Source: Tritrichomonas musculus
Lineage: Eukaryota; Parabasalia; Tritrichomonadida; Tritrichomonadidae
Assembly (NCBI GenBank): GCA_039105265.1
Contig: JAPFFF010000012.1
Location: 1 to 64,000 of the forward strand
DNA: 64,000 bases
Direction of reading: 5' to 3'
Below the pieces are notes generated by a model. It searched no databases, was not told where the DNA came from, and worked only from the letters and a program-made list of their open reading frames with translations. Shown here one piece after another: positions 49,216 through 60,353 of the stretch. Positions within the stretch are counted from its first letter, which is position 1; the number at the start of each line of letters is the position of its first letter. The position numbers and the translations under genes were made by a program.

Positions 49216-52200
49216 CTAGACATCATTGCTATCATTGCCAACTCTTGGATAATCCATTGTATAGCTCTGTTTAGCAGGAGTCATTGACGATCTCCTCTGA
49301 TTTTTAAGAATATTTAGATTAGCATTTCTATTTAAAGTATGCCTTCTTCCACCATCATTATTCAAAGAAAAATATGACATTCTCTTCTTATAAGCAGCAG
49401 CATCTCTTGTAGCTTGAGCTAAAGACCTTAAAGATACACTTTCAAAATGAATCAGAGGTGACGATTCAGTAATATTATCGTTATCATTATTATCGTTATC
49501 GTTATCGTTATTATCGTTGTTATCGTTGTTATCGTTGTTATCGTTGTTATCGTTGTTATTATTAATACTATTGTTTGGAGTGTTATTATCACTTTTACTT
49601 TTATGATCAAAAACGTCATTATGGCTAAACCGAGGGAAGAAAATTTTTGAATTTTTATTTCCATTTAATGTTATGTTTGTTGGCGAATTGGAATTTGGAC
49701 TAAATCTAGGAAATGTTATTTTAGAACCACTTCCACTTCCACTGCTACTTTTTTGAGCAAGAGCAAGGTTATTACTTTTAATATCTTCTTTATTTTGAAT
49801 ATTACCGTTTGGAGTAAGATCAAGATTCATACGGTCATCTTTTTCATTTTCTTTTTTCATACGATGATTTTTGTTTATTTCTTCTTCTGCAGAAATTTGA
49901 ATATCTTCTAAAATATCAGAATCATCTTGTGAATCAAATTTATATCGTGTTTCGAAATATTCTGTATCTAGCTCAGATGTAAGAACTGGTTTGAATGGTG
50001 GCTCTTCCTCATCTAAATTTTTAATATCAGAAAAGAATGGATGATTAAAAATATCTTCTATTCCATTCGCACCGAGACGATTTTCTGGATATATTTTCAA
50101 AAGCTTCTGGATAAGATCTTTAGCATCTTCGGAAACTTCTTCTTCTTCATCTTCATCGAAATAAATAACTCCACTGAGAATGTTTTGATATGTTTCTTTT
50201 TCAGTTTCACCATGAAAGGGTGGCTCTCCATAGAGACATTCATAAAGGATAATTCCAAGAGACCAGTAATCACAAGTTACTGTGTGGGGACGATGCAAAA
50301 TAATTTCTGGAGCGATATAATCAGGAGTACCAACCATTGATTTAGCTTTTAGTAGTGAAGGATCGGTTACCACAGAATTATTACTATTTTTATTTGATGA
50401 TTTATTCAAATCTGATTCCAAATCAGACTTTGAATTTGATGTTGAAAATGAACTATCTGTTAAATGCATATTTGATGCAGAAAGAGAATTCGAAATATCA
50501 TTTTGATTTAAATTATCATTCTCTTGATTTGAACTATTTGAATTTGAACTATTTGATTTTTGATTTGAAGCCATTTTATCTTTTTTATCATTATTGCTTT
50601 CACTCAAAAAAGATTTTAATGGAATATTATTTATTTCATAATTTTTTTGATTCTTATTATTCTTTTTATCCTTATCGCTTTCTTTATTCTTTTCTTTATT
50701 ATTACCCTTATTTTTATTTTTACCCTCGTTTTCTTGCCTGTGAACCATACCGATATAACTTAATCCAAAATCAGTTAGTTTAAGATTTCCATCAGCAGCA
50801 ATAAGAATATTATCTGGCTTCAAATCTCTGTGAATAATTCCATTTGAATGAAGATATTTCAAAGCATTTAAAATTTGTAACATATATATCTTTGTCGAAT
50901 GCTCGTCAAGCGATCCAAGCTTTTGAAGTAATGAGAAAAGATCACCGCCTGGTAAATATTCCATAACCAAATATAAATTATTTTTCCCAATAATTGAGTA
51001 GTAAAAATTGACGATATATGGATTACAAAATTGTAAGAGAATATCTTTCTCAGCAATGATTCTTCTGACTTGATTTTTTTGCTGAAGACTGCTACTTGGA
51101 ATGACTTTAATGGCATAAATATCACCAGTTGTGATTTTGCGACCAAGAAAAACTCTCGCATAAGCTCCACTTGAAATTCGTTTAATGAATTCAAAATCTG
51201 ATATTTTAGCATTTAATCTTGGTTTAATTTGTTGATATCTTCTTTCATCTTCTTCATCTTCAAATTCACTACTGTCGTAATCATAATAATCATAATAATC
51301 TGAATAATCCATATCTCCATCATTTAGTTTAATACTGCCAAAACTACCAGAATTATTGACATTATCAGAAGAACTTGTATTTTGTTGAAGTTGAAGTTGT
51401 TTGAGACGATTTTGACGACTTTTTCGACGATTACGGATTCGGTTCCTAATTTTAATCTTTCGTGCAGCTTTTCTTGTTTGCTTTAAAATAGCTCCTGCAC
51501 TTGAAATCGCTTTTGAAGCACGGATTTTTTGGCTAATTAATGGCTTAAACGATTTCATTATATCTTGAATGTTAGCTGCTGTCTCACGATTGGAATATGC
51601 AGCCATTTTCGAAATTTTCTTTTTAATTTGATTTAATTCTTGAGAAGCATCGTTGATATTTACGTTAACCTGAAGGACTTCTTCAATGTAAACGTTTAAT
51701 TTTAAAAGAGGAATAAGATTGTATATTGCATTTTTGGCTATTCCCGGCCATTTGACATTCATGTATTCCTTGTAAGTATTGCTCATTATTTGCTTTATTT
51801 GTTCATCGATTGATGAGACAAGTGATGTTTTTTTATACAGTTTTAAGCAACTATTCGTATGCTCTTCAATCATATCAATTGGAACTTTTTCATCACAAAT
51901 ACGGCAGACAATAAGTTCATCATCATCATCGTATTCGCACTCACACGTAGACTCGTTATTGGTTTCACTTAAATTTTCGTTTTCATTTTCAGTATCATCT
52001 GTTAAAGCAATATTTGAGCAGTAACTACTAGATTTTTGGAAGGTTAATAAAGATCCACGGCGCATGTTACGAATATTTTTTGGCTTATTGATACTTTCCA
52101 ATGACTCATCGCTGAAATTCGTTTTTGAATTTCTAGATCCATGCTTATTACGTTTATTATCGTTGCGACCTTTACCATTCATTCGCAATGGTGAAAGATA

Positions 52201-53598
52201 TGAAATTTTATTTTCTGATCCTATTGAAGAAAGATCAATGTTTTCATATGAATGATATAGATCTTTTGAAGAAGATGGCATTATAGGCGGCTTTTTTCGA
52301 ATAACATGATTGGGAGATGAATTACTTCCATCACTAAAACAGCTATTAGTGGAAGAAATTTTGTTTTTAGAATTATTGCCGATTGGTATATGAAATTTAT
52401 TATTAACAAAGATATTAGGATTTGAACTGGTGGTAGGGCCACTGCTAATATTTATTTTAATATTGCTGCTTGATGAGGATGAATTTACATTTTTGCTTAT
52501 ACTTGAAATTTGATTTTCATTTACATTCGGATTTTCATTTAAGACTAGATTTGAATTTGACTTTTTATTTTCAGTGGAATTTGAATTGACTGATACATTT
52601 GGATTTAAGCTTGTAGTTTGATCATGAATTGGATTTGAAGTGATATTTGGCGTTGAATCGTTCTTTGAATCTTTTATGTAATTTGAATCTGAATTATTAT
52701 TATTATTGATTAAGTTAGCACCAGGGAAGTTTATATTTTTACTATCGGTAGGTGAACTAAGCGTGGGAAAATCGAGTAATTTCGAATTGTTGGTTTGCGT
52801 TGGAGAAGTAGGACTATTATATTTAGGAAAAGCAAGTGAATTTTTGGAGGATGTATTTAAAGATGGTGGCCTAGCTGGGGAAAACTTATTCTTTGATGAA
52901 GCATCTGTTATTGTATCGGCTTTATTATTCATCATAGAATCTTTAAATGAATTATTATTATTCCCTTTCGGTGTTGTACTGTTTGTTGGGGTTTTGGTTA
53001 ATGGAAGTCCAGTAATTTTGTTTTTGAGTATTTGTTTGGTAGGAAGTTGACTTGAACTGAATGAAATAGGTGTATTTAACGAGAGAAATTTAGGCGAACT
53101 TGGTGTATTGACATTTGCTGATGAAAGGACGCCACTAACACTATATTTTTCCGGAGATATTTGAATTATTTCAAGCGAATAAACCATTACATCTTTACAA
53201 AGATCAATTATCTTTGAATCTCTTTCATTTGATCTTAATTCTTTTTGGAGAGTCATATAAATTGATTTGCATGTATCAATGAGATTGCTGTATTTGACAT
53301 TGAAAAGTCGAGCAATACAGGTTTTTAATGTTACAACAATTTGAATATCATGGTCGTCGTAATCATATTTTTCGTGCGAGTCATTTTGCTGATTGCTTGC
53401 TGCATTTGCTGTTCCAGCGCCTCTTGATCTTTTTATTTTATTTTTTGCTTCGATCTGGTTTAAATAAGATAACAAACGGAATAGATCATCATGTATTGAT
53501 ATATATAGATGATAAATTGCACTAAATTCTGCATATGGCTTTGAAATCATACTACCTGTGTTAATTACTTGAGAGTTCAGTGCATTCTTATTTTTCAT
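49216..53598 (-). CDS. MAST/IRE/Rim15-type AGC kinase with zinc finger
   Basis: 1460 residues (ATG at 53598). Residues ~150-560 are Ser/Asn-rich and disordered. A C2HC-type finger at ~562-582 (VCRICDEKVPIDMIEEHTNS then C) matches the one in plant IRE kinases. The kinase starts near 799: SSGAYARVFLG (Gly loop), AIKVI (Lys), HRDLKPDN (~918), DFGLS (~943), then an Asn/Lys/Ser-rich insertion of ~130 residues in the activation segment, MVGTPDYIAPE (~1084) and the AGC tail FKPVLTSELDTEYFETRYKF (~1203). The split activation segment is the hallmark of MAST, Greatwall and Rim15 kinases. In yeast and animals such kinases link nutrients or the cell cycle to PP2A through endosulfine. An (Asn-Asp)n run lies at ~1345-1375. 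Confidence 0.9.
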   Translation of the reverse strand: MKNKNALNSQVINTGSMISKPYAEFSAIYHLYISIHDDLFRLLSYLNQIEAKNKIKRSRGAGTANAASNQQNDSHEKYDYDDHDIQIVVTLKTCIARLFNVKYSNLIDTCKSIYMTLQKELRSNERDSKIIDLCKDVMVYSLEIIQISPEKYSVSGVLSSANVNTPSSPKFLSLNTPISFSSSQLPTKQILKNKITGLPLTKTPTNSTTPKGNNNNSFKDSMMNNKADTITDASSKNKFSPARPPSLNTSSKNSLAFPKYNSPTSPTQTNNSKLLDFPTLSSPTDSKNINFPGANLINNNNNSDSNYIKDSKNDSTPNITSNPIHDQTTSLNPNVSVNSNSTENKKSNSNLVLNENPNVNENQISSISKNVNSSSSSSNIKINISSGPTTSSNPNIFVNNKFHIPIGNNSKNKISSTNSCFSDGSNSSPNHVIRKKPPIMPSSSKDLYHSYENIDLSSIGSENKISYLSPLRMNGKGRNDNKRNKHGSRNSKTNFSDESLESINKPKNIRNMRRGSLLTFQKSSSYCSNIALTDDTENENENLSETNNESTCECEYDDDDELIVCRICDEKVPIDMIEEHTNSCLKLYKKTSLVSSIDEQIKQIMSNTYKEYMNVKWPGIAKNAIYNLIPLLKLNVYIEEVLQVNVNINDASQELNQIKKKISKMAAYSNRETAANIQDIMKSFKPLISQKIRASKAISSAGAILKQTRKAARKIKIRNRIRNRRKSRQNRLKQLQLQQNTSSSDNVNNSGSFGSIKLNDGDMDYSDYYDYYDYDSSEFEDEEDERRYQQIKPRLNAKISDFEFIKRISSGAYARVFLGRKITTGDIYAIKVIPSSSLQQKNQVRRIIAEKDILLQFCNPYIVNFYYSIIGKNNLYLVMEYLPGGDLFSLLQKLGSLDEHSTKIYMLQILNALKYLHSNGIIHRDLKPDNILIAADGNLKLTDFGLSYIGMVHRQENEGKNKNKGNNKEKNKESDKDKKNNKNQKNYEINNIPLKSFLSESNNDKKDKMASNQKSNSSNSNSSNQENDNLNQNDISNSLSASNMHLTDSSFSTSNSKSDLESDLNKSSNKNSNNSVVTDPSLLKAKSMVGTPDYIAPEIILHRPHTVTCDYWSLGIILYECLYGEPPFHGETEKETYQNILSGVIYFDEDEEEEVSEDAKDLIQKLLKIYPENRLGANGIEDIFNHPFFSDIKNLDEEEPPFKPVLTSELDTEYFETRYKFDSQDDSDILEDIQISAEEEINKNHRMKKENEKDDRMNLDLTPNGNIQNKEDIKSNNLALAQKSSSGSGSGSKITFPRFSPNSNSPTNITLNGNKNSKIFFPRFSHNDVFDHKSKSDNNTPNNSINNNNDNNDNNDNNDNNDNNDNDNDNNDNDNITESSPLIHFESVSLRSLAQATRDAAAYKKRMSYFSLNNDGGRRHTLNRNANLNILKNQRRSSMTPAKQSYTMDYPRVGNDSNDV
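49478..49563 (-). repeat. Asn/Asp coding microsatellite in the kinase gene
   Basis: Tandem nine-base units (GATAACAAC in sense) and shorter GATAAC units encode runs of N-D-N-N and N-D. It lies in the disordered C-terminal tail and keeps the frame. Confidence 0.8.
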
Positions 53599-54720
53599 AT
53601 TTTTTTGATTTTAGCTAAAAAATTGACCTTGTCAACAACATTTTTAATTGAATTTATTAAATGTTTTCAATTAAATAAAATGGAATAATAATGACACTAT
53701 TAAAAACATATATTATATTTTGCTCATTTATTTAATATTTTCAATGTCCATATCAACTGTAAATTGAAAATTAAGAATACTAACAAAAGTTTATATAATT
53801 TGAATTCTAATTTGGCTGAAAAAGTGTAAAATGGTTGCTCTAAGAAGATAAAAATGATTGTATGGTTTTTATATTGAAAATTGAATTTGGATTTTTGAAG
53901 GAATTATCAAACAAAAATTGAGAACTATATCTAATAACAAAGTTTTTATGTTTTTTTGGGTTGAGATTCTTTTAGAATAATACATATTTCTCTAATAAAA
54001 GAATATTAAATATTATACAATATGATATTAATTATTTATTTTGCATAATTTTAATGATTTTAATATAATCATTTTAATAAAAATATGTTTTTAATTCAAA
54101 AAAATAGTTCTACAGAAATTCTGAGATACATTATATAATACAAAAGAAATTGAAAAACATGATTTTTGGGTTGGTGAATATATTAAAAGCATTTAATTTT
54201 ATTGCATTTTAATAAAATTATAATAGGGATTTCTTAACATAAAATAATTCAATAAGATTTTTATCCAAATAAAATTAAAATATTTTTTTTCTTAAATTAA
54301 AACAGCAGTGATTAAACTTTTCCATCCTTACCATTATTTATTTAAACAAAAAATACTTTTTTCATTTTAAAAATCATATTTTTGATATTAATAAAATTTG
54401 ATATGATTGAAACTTGCCATAACACAATATAATTTTTACTTATAAAATTCGATTTAATGATTTGTTAAACACTTTGTTTTCATTTATAATGAAAACAATT
54501 ATTCAATTATATAACATCATTTAAAAAGATATTTCTTTTTATAATATATAACATAATTTAAAAAGAATATAGATATTCTTTTCATAAAAACAAAATATAT
54601 AAGAAAAACCAAAAGAATATCAAGATATTTTGATTTTATTTTGCAATACTCCTTATTGAAATGTAAAATTTTCAATATAAACAAATAACTCAATTTTGGC
54701 GCCATACTTAAGGCTTGCTT
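53599..54720. promoter_or_regulatory. Long divergent AT-rich intergenic region
   Basis: About 1.1 kb between the kinase gene and the UBL-UBA gene. Beyond A/T runs, the only feature seen is a GGCGCC palindrome near 54698. No gene or structured RNA recognised. Confidence 0.45.
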
Positions 54721-54725
54721 TCATT
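54721..54725 (+). promoter_or_regulatory. Initiator (Inr) of UBL-UBA gene
   Basis: TCATT with the start-site A 26 bases before the ATG at 54749. Confidence 0.35.
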
Positions 54726-54748
54726 CTCCATATATCTTTGAATTATTT

Positions 54749-55573
54749 ATGCAAGTTCATTTTAAAACTCTTTCTGGTGATACCCATACAGTTGATCTTG
54801 CTCAAAACGCAACAATTGGAGATGCCAGAAAACTAATTCTTAACTCGAATATATTAAGTGTCGAAAATCCAATATTTAAACTTCTTTATGACGGCGAAAT
54901 TCTACCAGATGATCGATCTATATCTGATTTAAATTTACAGGAAGCTTCATCTATAATTATTCAGTTGGAACCTAGTGATAAAACAACAACACAAAAAGTA
55001 AATGACGCTGATGATAATAATGAAGAAGATTACGAAGAAGAATCTGATGAAGAAATAGTTGTGGAGCCAGATAATTTCGAATCTCTTGTTACAGAGCTTA
55101 TCGATCTTGGATATGAAAGAGACGCCTGCGAAGCAGCATTGAGAATGACTCAATATCAAGTTGAAGCAGCGGCAAATTTATTAATTACTGAAAACAATCA
55201 AGATGTTGCTTTTATCGAAAATGAAAAAAGAAGAATTGAATATGAAAACAAAAGAAAAGAAAAAATTGAGCAAAGAAAAGCTAGAAGACAGAGATTAAAT
55301 GATGAAAATAATATTTCTGGAAAAGGAGATGCGCTTGATCAAGGCGACGATTATGATAGTTATAATGACGAAGAAGAAGAAGTTATAACAAAAAGATCAA
55401 CATTAGGGCCTTTTAGAGAAGTTTATGAACAATATAGCCAAGAGGAAAAAGATTTAGTTGACAAATTATCTAAAAAATTAGGTATTAACACAAAAACCAT
55501 AATACAAGTGTTTGAAGCATGTGAACGAAATGCCGAGGCTGCAGAATCAGTTCTCTTGAAGAATAACCAATAA
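54749..55573 (+). CDS. UBL-UBA ubiquitin-receptor-like protein (Rad23/Dsk2 type)
   Basis: 274 residues (ATG at 54749). Residues 1-75 form a ubiquitin-like domain (MQVHFKTLSGDTHTVDLAQN… KLLYDGEILPDDRSI). An acidic linker follows. Residues ~112-150 form a UBA domain (FESLVTELIDLGYERDACEA, AANLLI). A charged coil and a second UBA-like helix set close the protein (~235-274, KLGINTKTIIQVFEACERN, AAESVLLKNNQ). UBL plus two UBA domains is the layout of proteasome shuttle factors such as Rad23. The XPC-binding domain of Rad23 and the STI1 repeats of Dsk2 were not seen, so the exact class is open. The stop overlaps TAAA. Confidence 0.85.
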   Translation: MQVHFKTLSGDTHTVDLAQNATIGDARKLILNSNILSVENPIFKLLYDGEILPDDRSISDLNLQEASSIIIQLEPSDKTTTQKVNDADDNNEEDYEEESDEEIVVEPDNFESLVTELIDLGYERDACEAALRMTQYQVEAAANLLITENNQDVAFIENEKRRIEYENKRKEKIEQRKARRQRLNDENNISGKGDALDQGDDYDSYNDEEEEVITKRSTLGPFREVYEQYSQEEKDLVDKLSKKLGINTKTIIQVFEACERNAEAAESVLLKNNQ

Positions 55574-55691
55574 ATAAATTATTTATATTTTTTTATCATA
55601 ATCTCCACCTATCTTGATCTATCTTCAAAATTTTATTTTCAATATCAATATTGAATGCCTAAATGAATAAACTATTCAAAAAATGTCAATA

Positions 55692-55696
55692 TCACA
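55692..55696 (+). promoter_or_regulatory. Initiator (Inr) of Rictor-like gene
   Basis: TCACA with the start-site A at 55694, 16 bases before the ATG at 55710. The spacing between the UBL-UBA stop and this site is only ~120 bases. Confidence 0.5.
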
Positions 55697-55709
55697 ATTT
55701 TTTTAAATA

Positions 55710-58700
55710 ATGATTGATTGCGATATAGTTCCTGCTCTTCAAGAAATTATTATTTCAAGACCACCAACAAATATAATTGCTGATATATTACACTCTATTC
55801 AGAAAGAAATGTCTAGTCATATTGTTGAGTCTCAATTAGATATCGATGCATTAGCTTTTATCCTTCATCAAATCTACATATCTCATGATATCAATATTCG
55901 CGCATCAGTTCTTAATTTTTGCCGAAAACTTGAAGAATGCTCTTTATCTAGAATAACAGAGAAATATATGTTTGATTATTTAATTAGTCAATCTTTAGGT
56001 CAAAAAATTCCCTTAGATATGGAAAATGCAACAGATTGTCAATTAGCAGCTAACTCAGGCATTGCATCCTCTGATCAAATACAATTAAATCGAAGTAATC
56101 ATCAAGTTCAAAGCCATCAAAATTTTCATCAAATTCATCATATTTTTAATTGCTGCGATAATTTTTCGAAAAAAAATGTTTCTGGTCAAATTGAATTTAT
56201 TGATGAGGAAAAGCTAGCATGTTTTAAATATATCGAATTACTAATCAAAAAAGGTGGACATTTATCACCAGCTGTCATAAGATCTCTTGTTGCTCTTTAT
56301 GAAAGTGACTTTGCTTTTCATGAGGGATGCAAACCATCCGTTATATATTTACTTGCTCAAAGTTCAATTAATTTTACTGGCGACCAGAAATATTTAATGC
56401 CATCAGTTTTACGTGTTTTTTCATCATACTTATTTAAAGACGCAACAAACATGACAATACCAGCACTTTTTGCATATTCAATTGAGAACGGCCTTCCTCT
56501 TATTTATGATGATTTATTTTTGATGGAATTTTTTTGGCCACTTTCTAATTATTCACTTTTTTTGGAAAGTAAAAAAAAGACAAGACGTAAATCAAGAAGT
56601 GATCCAGACAATATAAACTTTTCTCGTATAGAGCATATTGAAGGAGATATTCATGAAAAAACTGAAAATGCTAAACAAGCTTTGATATTTTTTTTACGAA
56701 CATGGCCTGGCTTACTCTACTTTGGAATAAAAAACAAAGCAATTGAATATTTAATGATATGCATGGCTTACAAACCAACAGTTATAATTGACATTTTAAG
56801 ATCATTATTAAACTTGAAAGAGAATACAAGTTCTGTAACTGATGGTTATAGTGGATTTTTATTAGCTGAACTTTTAAAACTTGGTCTTATTGAAAAATTA
56901 AATCAAAGAACATCAATTTTCTCACAAAATGCACTTCTTCACTCAAAAGAAGAAACATCAAGTCCAAGTAAAGCACGAGAAAATAATTTACCATCATCCT
57001 TTTCAATATTTACGTCAACATTATCATCAACTCGATCAGCGTCTGCAAATTTTGAAAAAGAAAATAGCAAAATAACTAAAAGCTGCGAAGATTTTATAAA
57101 TGAAATTTTACCATTTACTAGCCATCGTTTGAATAATGATAATATCTCTACAAATTATCAAGTTAATCAAACATTGAAGCCTTTAAATGAAAGAAAACCA
57201 ACTCATAGAATATTTCAAAGAAATTCTTTCTTAAACTCCGACGCTGATTTAGAATTTTATAATATGTACAGTCTACTTAATATAAATGGCGATGAATACT
57301 CATCTTCTGTTTTTTCAGCACCCAAAAATAATAATACATCATTTAAATTGAATTCTGATGAATCTTTTTCAAGAATGATAGATGTTGCACAAGTTATCAC
57401 TCATAAATCAAGTTTAATTTCTGTTAATGATGTCATGGGTAAGAAGAAAGATATTGATTTCATGACAATAAAGTGGGCAGAAATCCAAATTCTTTTAAAT
57501 GTTGTTCTTCCATATGATCAATCTGAAGCTGCAGCTTCATCAAAACTTTATACACTGATGATTAATTTCCTCAGTAGTAATGAATTCAATGCAGCATCTC
57601 CAGCGAAGCGAATTGAGATGTTTGAGCCATACTCATCTTTGCTTGATCTTCTTCTAAATGGAAAAGTTAAAGATAAATGCCTTGAAGACAATACAAAATT
57701 CAAAGATTTAATAGTTAAAACTATTGATGAAATAGTCCAGTCAAAAACAGTTATAAACTATGTTAATCGAAATAGTAAAAATAACAAACCTTTTGGAAAT
57801 TTAGAAAATCGTTCTGATTCTGTTATGAGATCACCAAGATCACCAATGCCTTTGAATAACTTCTCATCAACCAATTCAATTCCTCAGAAATCAATGAATA
57901 AAGAAACATTTGACATGAATTCTTCAAAATGGTTCATTTTTAGACTTTTAATGAAAATCATGTCAAACTCTAAAGGAATTTCAATATTAAAGAAGTGGAA
58001 ACTAGACTCAAATATAACCACAATTGGCTTAAAAATTAATAATTCCCAATTGGCGGACGCAATTTTAGGAGAAATTCTTTTTTACCCAGATGCAAGCTTG
58101 GCTATTCCGCTTTTCCATAGCTTTTTAAATTCTCCAAATGATGATATTCCAAAATATGCACTTTCACAACTAAAAATTCTTCGAAGAAAATTGCCAAACT
58201 TTATTCAACAATGTTTCAAGCCAATTTTGATCCAGCATATAAAAGATCTCAAGCCAAAAGAACATTTATTAAACGCAGCATCTCCAATTGCTTCCAAAAG
58301 AACTTCAAAGAAATCACCAAAAATAAATGTTTCTTTAAATACTTCTTTGAATTTCTTGGGCGAAATAATTTCAACAGATGAAGCATCATTAAAGACAGTT
58401 TGTGAAGATATTGAGTTAATTAGGATCATTTTTAATAATTCTCATCTAATCTTCTCTTTGCTCCTCTCACGTGAAGAAACTAGAAAAACTTGGGACACTA
58501 ACACTATGTCAACTTTAATTGATGGTAAAATTGGAAGTGCTGAAAAAAATATAAGTTTGAATGAAATTCGTTCAAGTAAAAATGAAAAAGACTCTTCTTC
58601 AAGTAATGCTATTAATAGAAGTGATCGCCGTGGTAGAAGATTGTCAAGAGAAAATGTAATGGAAGGATTTGGTTGTATCACATTTGATCAGATGGTCGAT

Positions 58701-60353
58701 TCTGAAATACTAAGATGGATGGATACCGAAAATTTAGCTTATTTACGAGCTTTTCATACTGCTGTGGATGCTACTTTTTCTGGCACCTTAGAAGATGCAA
58801 TTTTGTCACAACCAGCTATATTTGTTATTAATGATTGCGCTCAACCACCACCTCATTTGTTCGGGCAGTTATCAAAACTTCCTAATGGACTTAAAAAACT
58901 CACTCCATATATCGAAGAGCTTGTTAACGTTCTCGTAACTTTGATAGATAATCCTAATATTAATACATTAAATAAAAATGATAAAGACAAAAATAGCAGT
59001 GAAAGTAAAGATAAAAACGATGATGATAATAATGCTAATGATTCAAGATCGAGTCTTGTTTTAAGAAATAAAAGTAAAAGATCAAGGCATGGCAGCTCTT
59101 CGCCTTCCAAAAGTGTATTGATTAGTTCTAAACATGGCCGTGTTAATTCTCAGATTATTAGTCGCCAGGCTGCAGATGAAAATATATGCAGCATATTATT
59201 TGCACTTGCTCAATTTGGATCTGTTCCTTCTACAAGTGATATTGTCGAAGAGCTTGGAATAGTTGAAAAAATGATCCAAGCATCTGTTGCTTCTCCAAGT
59301 TATGTTGTCAAAGGTGCTTTAATTTCTTGCTTATCGTTATTTGCGCCAAGTAATTATCTTTCATCAATCTTACAACGATATAAATGGCAAAAATTCAGGT
59401 TCGGAAACAGAACTTGTATTATTCCTAGAAAACCTCGAAGCCTTTTCCGTGAAACAGCAGTTAAGCGATTAAATGTTGTTACTGCAGCAAATGAAGAAAG
59501 TTCGAACTATTCAAATTATTCAAACTTCTCTAGCTCTCTCGAATATAGTGCTCCACCAATTCCTAAAGCTCCCTCCAGTCTTCAAGGAGACATTAAGAAA
59601 AGACCTCCAATTGGGCAAAATGTACCATTAAAACAGTCTAAAACAGCTCGCCAACCTTCTTCTTCATTCGATATTTCTGTTTTATCAGGTTTTAATAACG
59701 ATTCAACAATTGAAGACGACACTGCAAATTTGTTACTGTCAATCATATTTGATCCTTCATATATTAAGAAGTTATCATCAGGAGTAACTTTTGATATTAA
59801 AGATAAAGATAATAGTGAAATTGACGACGTCAATAAAAATAAGAATAATTTAGTACTTTTGAACTTATCTTCAATTTCTGCATCAAATTCAAGTTCTCCT
59901 TCAATAATGAATGCTGTATTAGAAATTCAAAAAAAAATTGGCAAGCCAAAAATTAATAGGAATTTGAAAATTTGGGCAAATAAGTTAATCAGTAGTTATG
60001 CTGTCGAAAATAATGCGCGAGATTTAATTAATTGCTTATTTGAAGATATTTCTTTAATGGATTTACCAGAAAATATTGAAAATACTATATCTCCTGAAAA
60101 TAAATTAACTATTACTGCCAAGTTCAATCAATTCTGCAAGTCTGCACAGGGAATGTATAAAAATAAGTCATTCAAGGATGTAGAACCTTTAGTTTTGTCT
60201 CTTGATGAAATCGCAAAAGTGAAGCTTCCTTTCCCAGAAGCTTCTTTAACATCAAAAGACTTTGAAAAAGTTACATCAATGCATCAAATTGACTTTTATG
60301 AGCTACCATTAGAAAAGAAAGAAGAAATTAGAAAAAAGCTTAGAGGTGAATGA
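55710..60353 (+). CDS. Rictor homologue, TORC2 scaffold
   Basis: 1547 residues (ATG at 55710). Helical HEAT-type repeats run through the N-terminal third. A middle block KWFIFRLLMKIMSNSKGISI then LKKWKLD (~740-765) fits the Rictor middle domain. Near 1045 the motif PPPHLFGQLSKLPNGLKKL matches the very conserved PPH-x-x-G-x-L-x-x-x-x-x-G motif of Rictor. Residues ~1159-1250 match the Rictor V domain: ICSILFALAQFGSVPSTSDI, then YVVKGALISCLSLFAPSNYL and QRYKWQKFRFGNRT. Rictor is the defining scaffold of TOR complex 2, which phosphorylates AGC kinases. Ser/Asn-rich disordered inserts lie at ~420-470 and ~955-985. Confidence 0.85.
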   Translation: MIDCDIVPALQEIIISRPPTNIIADILHSIQKEMSSHIVESQLDIDALAFILHQIYISHDINIRASVLNFCRKLEECSLSRITEKYMFDYLISQSLGQKIPLDMENATDCQLAANSGIASSDQIQLNRSNHQVQSHQNFHQIHHIFNCCDNFSKKNVSGQIEFIDEEKLACFKYIELLIKKGGHLSPAVIRSLVALYESDFAFHEGCKPSVIYLLAQSSINFTGDQKYLMPSVLRVFSSYLFKDATNMTIPALFAYSIENGLPLIYDDLFLMEFFWPLSNYSLFLESKKKTRRKSRSDPDNINFSRIEHIEGDIHEKTENAKQALIFFLRTWPGLLYFGIKNKAIEYLMICMAYKPTVIIDILRSLLNLKENTSSVTDGYSGFLLAELLKLGLIEKLNQRTSIFSQNALLHSKEETSSPSKARENNLPSSFSIFTSTLSSTRSASANFEKENSKITKSCEDFINEILPFTSHRLNNDNISTNYQVNQTLKPLNERKPTHRIFQRNSFLNSDADLEFYNMYSLLNINGDEYSSSVFSAPKNNNTSFKLNSDESFSRMIDVAQVITHKSSLISVNDVMGKKKDIDFMTIKWAEIQILLNVVLPYDQSEAAASSKLYTLMINFLSSNEFNAASPAKRIEMFEPYSSLLDLLLNGKVKDKCLEDNTKFKDLIVKTIDEIVQSKTVINYVNRNSKNNKPFGNLENRSDSVMRSPRSPMPLNNFSSTNSIPQKSMNKETFDMNSSKWFIFRLLMKIMSNSKGISILKKWKLDSNITTIGLKINNSQLADAILGEILFYPDASLAIPLFHSFLNSPNDDIPKYALSQLKILRRKLPNFIQQCFKPILIQHIKDLKPKEHLLNAASPIASKRTSKKSPKINVSLNTSLNFLGEIISTDEASLKTVCEDIELIRIIFNNSHLIFSLLLSREETRKTWDTNTMSTLIDGKIGSAEKNISLNEIRSSKNEKDSSSSNAINRSDRRGRRLSRENVMEGFGCITFDQMVDSEILRWMDTENLAYLRAFHTAVDATFSGTLEDAILSQPAIFVINDCAQPPPHLFGQLSKLPNGLKKLTPYIEELVNVLVTLIDNPNINTLNKNDKDKNSSESKDKNDDDNNANDSRSSLVLRNKSKRSRHGSSSPSKSVLISSKHGRVNSQIISRQAADENICSILFALAQFGSVPSTSDIVEELGIVEKMIQASVASPSYVVKGALISCLSLFAPSNYLSSILQRYKWQKFRFGNRTCIIPRKPRSLFRETAVKRLNVVTAANEESSNYSNYSNFSSSLEYSAPPIPKAPSSLQGDIKKRPPIGQNVPLKQSKTARQPSSSFDISVLSGFNNDSTIEDDTANLLLSIIFDPSYIKKLSSGVTFDIKDKDNSEIDDVNKNKNNLVLLNLSSISASNSSSPSIMNAVLEIQKKIGKPKINRNLKIWANKLISSYAVENNARDLINCLFEDISLMDLPENIENTISPENKLTITAKFNQFCKSAQGMYKNKSFKDVEPLVLSLDEIAKVKLPFPEASLTSKDFEKVTSMHQIDFYELPLEKKEEIRKKLRGE

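Noticed and set aside
49216-60353. Kinase, UBL-UBA and Rictor genes as a functional operon
   Set aside because: They lie on both strands with separate Initiator matches. Nearness is not evidence of co-regulation in this lineage.
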